Shown: piece after piece, positions 61,863 to 64,000 of the stretch | Layout of the letters: the number at the start of each line of letters is the position of its first letter | How positions within the stretch are numbered: the first letter of the stretch is position 1 | From: CAZBME01 sp964645835 | GTDB lineage: Bacteria; Desulfobacterota; Syntrophia; Syntrophales; UBA8958 | NCBI GenBank assembly: GCA_964645835.1 | Contig: CAZYDG010000044.1 | Location: forward strand, 8,275-72,274 | Direction: 5' to 3' | DNA length: 64,000 nt | Notes under the pieces: generated by a model | The model's input: the letters and a program-made list of their open reading frames with translations, nothing else | What the model was told of the DNA's origin: nothing | Databases searched by the model: none | Translations under genes and position numbers: made by a program

Positions 61863-63344
61863 ATGGTACATACACTTGGCATTAACGAAGTAAGTCCTTA
61901 CAAGAAAAAAATCCTGGTCGTCGATGATTACGTGCCGACACGGCAGATGATTGTCGAAGCCTTGAATTCTTCAGGATATGATGCCGTAAGTGAGGCGGAA
62001 AATGGCAGGGAAGCGCTCGATATGTTTAAGGATGACTCCTACGATTTGGTCATCAGCGATGTCATGATGCCCCGTATGGGGGGTATCGATCTGTTGCAAA
62101 ATCTCCGTGATCTCCATTCCGATACCGCCGTCATCATGATCACGGCACAGCCCGCCGTTGACCTGACGGTAAAGGCCATGAAAACCGGCGCTGTCGACTT
62201 CCTAAAGAAACCTTTTAATATTGATGAACTACTCTATAAAGTCCATGTCTACCTCCAGGAAAACAATATCTTAAACGATGGCGCCAAACGAAAGGGAGGC
62301 CTTTCGCGCGAGTTGTCGGACAAACAGGAAGAGCTTTCCGTTCATAGTTATATTTATGATTCCGTAGAAACCATTGAAGGCGATAATGAAACGATCTTTG
62401 AGAAGATTGTCGATATGGCTTTGAGGGTTGTCGAGGGGGATGTCTGCCATCTTCTACTCTATGATAAGGATGAGGGCGACTTTCACCCGAAGGTAATTCG
62501 TCCGGCCGATCAGACGCATCATGTCGACGAAAGCATCCGGGCCTTGAAGCATATATATCTGAAGTCCATTGAAAATGAAGAAGCGATGATTATCCACTCA
62601 CCGGATAATCCGATGATTGCGCCGTCCCTGATCTGCGCCCCCCTTATGATTCGCGGCAATGCTTTTGCCATTTTGAGCGTTCGCAAGAAGAAAGACCGGG
62701 GCCTGTTCACCAATAAAGATTTACATTATGTCCTTAGCCTGACCAAACGGGCATCCCTCAATCTGGAAAACAAACTGCTTTACGAGAGCCTTTATGCAAA
62801 CGTTCTCGATACTTTTCGTTCCCTTATCGCCTCAATTCAGGTCAGGGATCATTACACGGAGGAACATTCCAGCCGAGTGACCAAGATGGCAATCGATATA
62901 GCCGCTTCCATGGGATGCAGCGGGCAGGAGATCGAATCTTTGAAAGTGGCCGGTGTTCTCCACGATATCGGCAAGATCGCCATTCCCGATGCCGTGTTGC
63001 TGAAACCCGATCGGCTGACCAACGAAGAGTATGACATTATTAAGGGCCATTCCCAACTCGGGGAGACCATCCTGGCGCCGATCGCCCTTTACGAGCGGGA
63101 GCGGGAGATTGTCCTGTATCATCATGAGCGATGGGATGGTCGGGGATATCCACGGGGACTCAAGGGGGAAGATATCCCTCTTTTGGCGAGGATCATTTCC
63201 GTGGCCGATACGTTTGACGCCATCACTAACACGCGGCCTTACCGAACCGCTCAGACTGTGGAGTTTGCAATCGCCGAGATCGAAAAGTGCCGAAACACGC
63301 AATTGGATTCACGAGTGGTAGATCATTTTATGAAAATCATCTAA
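61863..63344 (+). CDS. Response regulator with GAF and HD-GYP domains
   Basis: The 493-residue protein has a receiver domain (about 15-132, ILVVDDYVPTRQMIVEALNS, phospho-acceptor Asp66 in ISDVMMP), a GAF-like domain (about 165-310) and an HD-GYP domain with H367-D368 in GVLHDIGKIAIP and the later HHERWDGRGYP. HD-GYP proteins hydrolyse cyclic di-GMP, so it probably links a phosphorelay to motility. It begins with GGGAG upstream and stands alone; no histidine kinase is adjacent. Confidence 0.93.
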   Translation: MVHTLGINEVSPYKKKILVVDDYVPTRQMIVEALNSSGYDAVSEAENGREALDMFKDDSYDLVISDVMMPRMGGIDLLQNLRDLHSDTAVIMITAQPAVDLTVKAMKTGAVDFLKKPFNIDELLYKVHVYLQENNILNDGAKRKGGLSRELSDKQEELSVHSYIYDSVETIEGDNETIFEKIVDMALRVVEGDVCHLLLYDKDEGDFHPKVIRPADQTHHVDESIRALKHIYLKSIENEEAMIIHSPDNPMIAPSLICAPLMIRGNAFAILSVRKKKDRGLFTNKDLHYVLSLTKRASLNLENKLLYESLYANVLDTFRSLIASIQVRDHYTEEHSSRVTKMAIDIAASMGCSGQEIESLKVAGVLHDIGKIAIPDAVLLKPDRLTNEEYDIIKGHSQLGETILAPIALYEREREIVLYHHERWDGRGYPRGLKGEDIPLLARIISVADTFDAITNTRPYRTAQTVEFAIAEIEKCRNTQLDSRVVDHFMKII

Positions 63345-63345
63345 G

Positions 63346-63381
63346 AGGCTGTTGGGTCCGGGACAAGCTTTTGAACAGCCT
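63346..63381. repeat. Minimal repeat family A derivative between convergent genes
   Basis: AGGCTGTT and AACAGCCT enclose a 20-base interior, keeping only the terminal inverted repeats of the element at 1723. It lies between the ends of the HD-GYP gene and the ComEA-like gene and could act as a bidirectional terminator hairpin. Confidence 0.6.
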
Positions 63382-63392
63382 GCTTGCGGTCT

Positions 63393-63752
63393 CTATTTTT
63401 TCTTTGGCGGCTGCTTGGCAATGATCTTGTCCTTGATCTTCTCATAGACGCTGGCCGGTATTATGTTCTTTGATTTAAGCTGATCCTTCTTGGCATAGGG
63501 GCGTCCATCGATTATTTTCTGGACGTAGACGTCGCCAATTCCCTGGATCTTCAGCAATTGCTCCTTTGTCGCCGAGTTGATGTCGATCAGTTCCTGCTTA
63601 ACGGCCTTATCGTCCTTCTGTACGGCTTTTTGTTCCGTCGCCTTGGCGGATGCAGGTTTGGCGGGTGCCTTGGAATCGGCAGCCTGGGAAGCGGTTACCG
63701 CAAATATTAGGATAACGGCTAAAACCATCATTCTCACTAAGTATTTTTTCAT
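63393..63752 (-). CDS. Secreted ComEA-like helix-hairpin-helix protein
   Basis: The 119-residue product has a signal peptide (MVLAVILIFAVTASQA, cleavage expected before ADSK), a Lys/Ala-rich linker, and a helix-hairpin-helix domain with the ComEA pattern DINSATKEQLLKIQGIGDVY. ComEA binds DNA in the periplasm during uptake. Proteins of this short type are common in deltaproteobacteria, and their exact role is not certain. AAGGAGGG precedes the ATG. Confidence 0.88.
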   Translation of the reverse strand: MKKYLVRMMVLAVILIFAVTASQAADSKAPAKPASAKATEQKAVQKDDKAVKQELIDINSATKEQLLKIQGIGDVYVQKIIDGRPYAKKDQLKSKNIIPASVYEKIKDKIIAKQPPKKK

Positions 63753-63790
63753 GTTCCCTCCTTGAATTCATGTATAATAATTAATAATAA

Positions 63791-63819
63791 CTAATACTTG
63801 AATTTACTGGCCTTGTCAA
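63791..63819 (-). promoter_or_regulatory. Sigma-70 type promoter of the ComEA-like gene
   Basis: On the minus strand TTGACA, a 17-base spacer and TATTAG lie about 40 bases upstream of the start codon. The -35 is perfect and the -10 matches at four of six positions. Confidence 0.55.
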
Positions 63820-63863
63820 CTGCAAATCGGAGGGCATCTTGAGGAACGCATTATTGGGAACCC

Positions 63864-63934
63864 GTTGCCTCAGATTAAAATGTTACCGAAAGTGTAGTGA
63901 CAAGAGGTAACGTTGCCTCATAAAGAAAGTTACC
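63864..63934. repeat. Direct repeats, possible insertion-sequence end
   Basis: GTTGCCTCA-N9-GTTACC (63864-63887) and GTTGCCTCA-N8-GTTACC (63912-63934) are direct repeats 48 bases apart, with an inverse GGTAAC between them. Repeated binding sites at the ends are typical of IS21-type elements. A minus-strand frame enters from the window edge and stops at 63930 (22 codons, ending FSHIKPG). It could be the end of a transposition gene but is too short to identify. Confidence 0.4.
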
Positions 63935-64000
63935 CCGGTTTGATGTGTGAGAAGATCGTTTTGAGTTTCTTTTCCATAGCCTTTCTTAGCAGGAATGGGT

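Overview
The window (about 50% GC by eye) looks like the chromosome of a motile Gram-negative deltaproteobacterium (Desulfobacterota), possibly of the Syntrophus/Smithella group. That placement is inferred from gene order, from two small proteins resembling the FlgM-associated DVU0524 family, and from the P- and L-ring genes flgI and flgH, which imply an outer membrane. No rRNA or tRNA gene was recognised.

Region 1 (1-21137, + strand) is a flagellar cluster. It starts with the tail of a probable fliM, then fliN-O-P-Q-R, flhB, flhA, flhF, flhG, fliA and a FliL-like gene. A gene-free stretch of about 630 bp made mostly of repeats follows. A probable sigma-54 promoter then leads into two small unnamed genes, a FliK-like gene and a FlhB C-terminal paralogue. 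A second probable sigma-54 promoter precedes flgF-G-A-H-I-J. A sigma-28 promoter inside the end of flgJ drives flgM-N-K-L, csrA and fliW. Many genes overlap by 1-4 bases, so they are probably translationally coupled.

Region 2 (21153-28522) holds the late filament genes on the minus strand: fliD-fliS-(fliT-like)-flaG behind one sigma-28 promoter, and the flagellin gene fliC behind another. The fliC leader carries a GGA-loop hairpin upstream of a GGA-containing Shine-Dalgarno, which fits CsrA control with the csrA-fliW pair nearby. A CheX-type chemotaxis gene with a long C-terminal extension lies divergent from fliC.

Region 3 (28590-60688) is a large glycosylation and nucleotide-sugar region, nearly all on the minus strand. 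Next to flagellin are several enzymes fused to TPR repeats: a double GT2 protein, an O-GlcNAc-transferase-like protein, a radical SAM protein and a TIGR04372-like glycosyltransferase. An AT-rich SGNH-like gene looks foreign. Then come sugar-building genes: a sugar nucleotidyltransferase, a frameshifted HldE-like kinase/nucleotidyltransferase, two more radical SAM proteins, methyltransferases, a WbuC cupin, a DegT aminotransferase, a split transketolase, two sugar epimerase/dehydratases, a GmhA-like isomerase, a WbpB-WbpD-like fusion and WecB. The region starts, in transcription order, with a TPR protein and a lytic transglycosylase behind a good sigma-54 type promoter, which suggests that part of the sugar pathway is expressed with the flagellum. 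The simplest reading is a flagellin glycosylation locus, though O-antigen synthesis cannot be excluded.

Region 4 (61036-64000) has two divergent FlgM-associated small genes, each with its own sigma-28 promoter (one exactly consensus), a response regulator with GAF and HD-GYP domains, a secreted ComEA-like protein, and at the edge a pair of direct repeats that may be the end of an insertion sequence.
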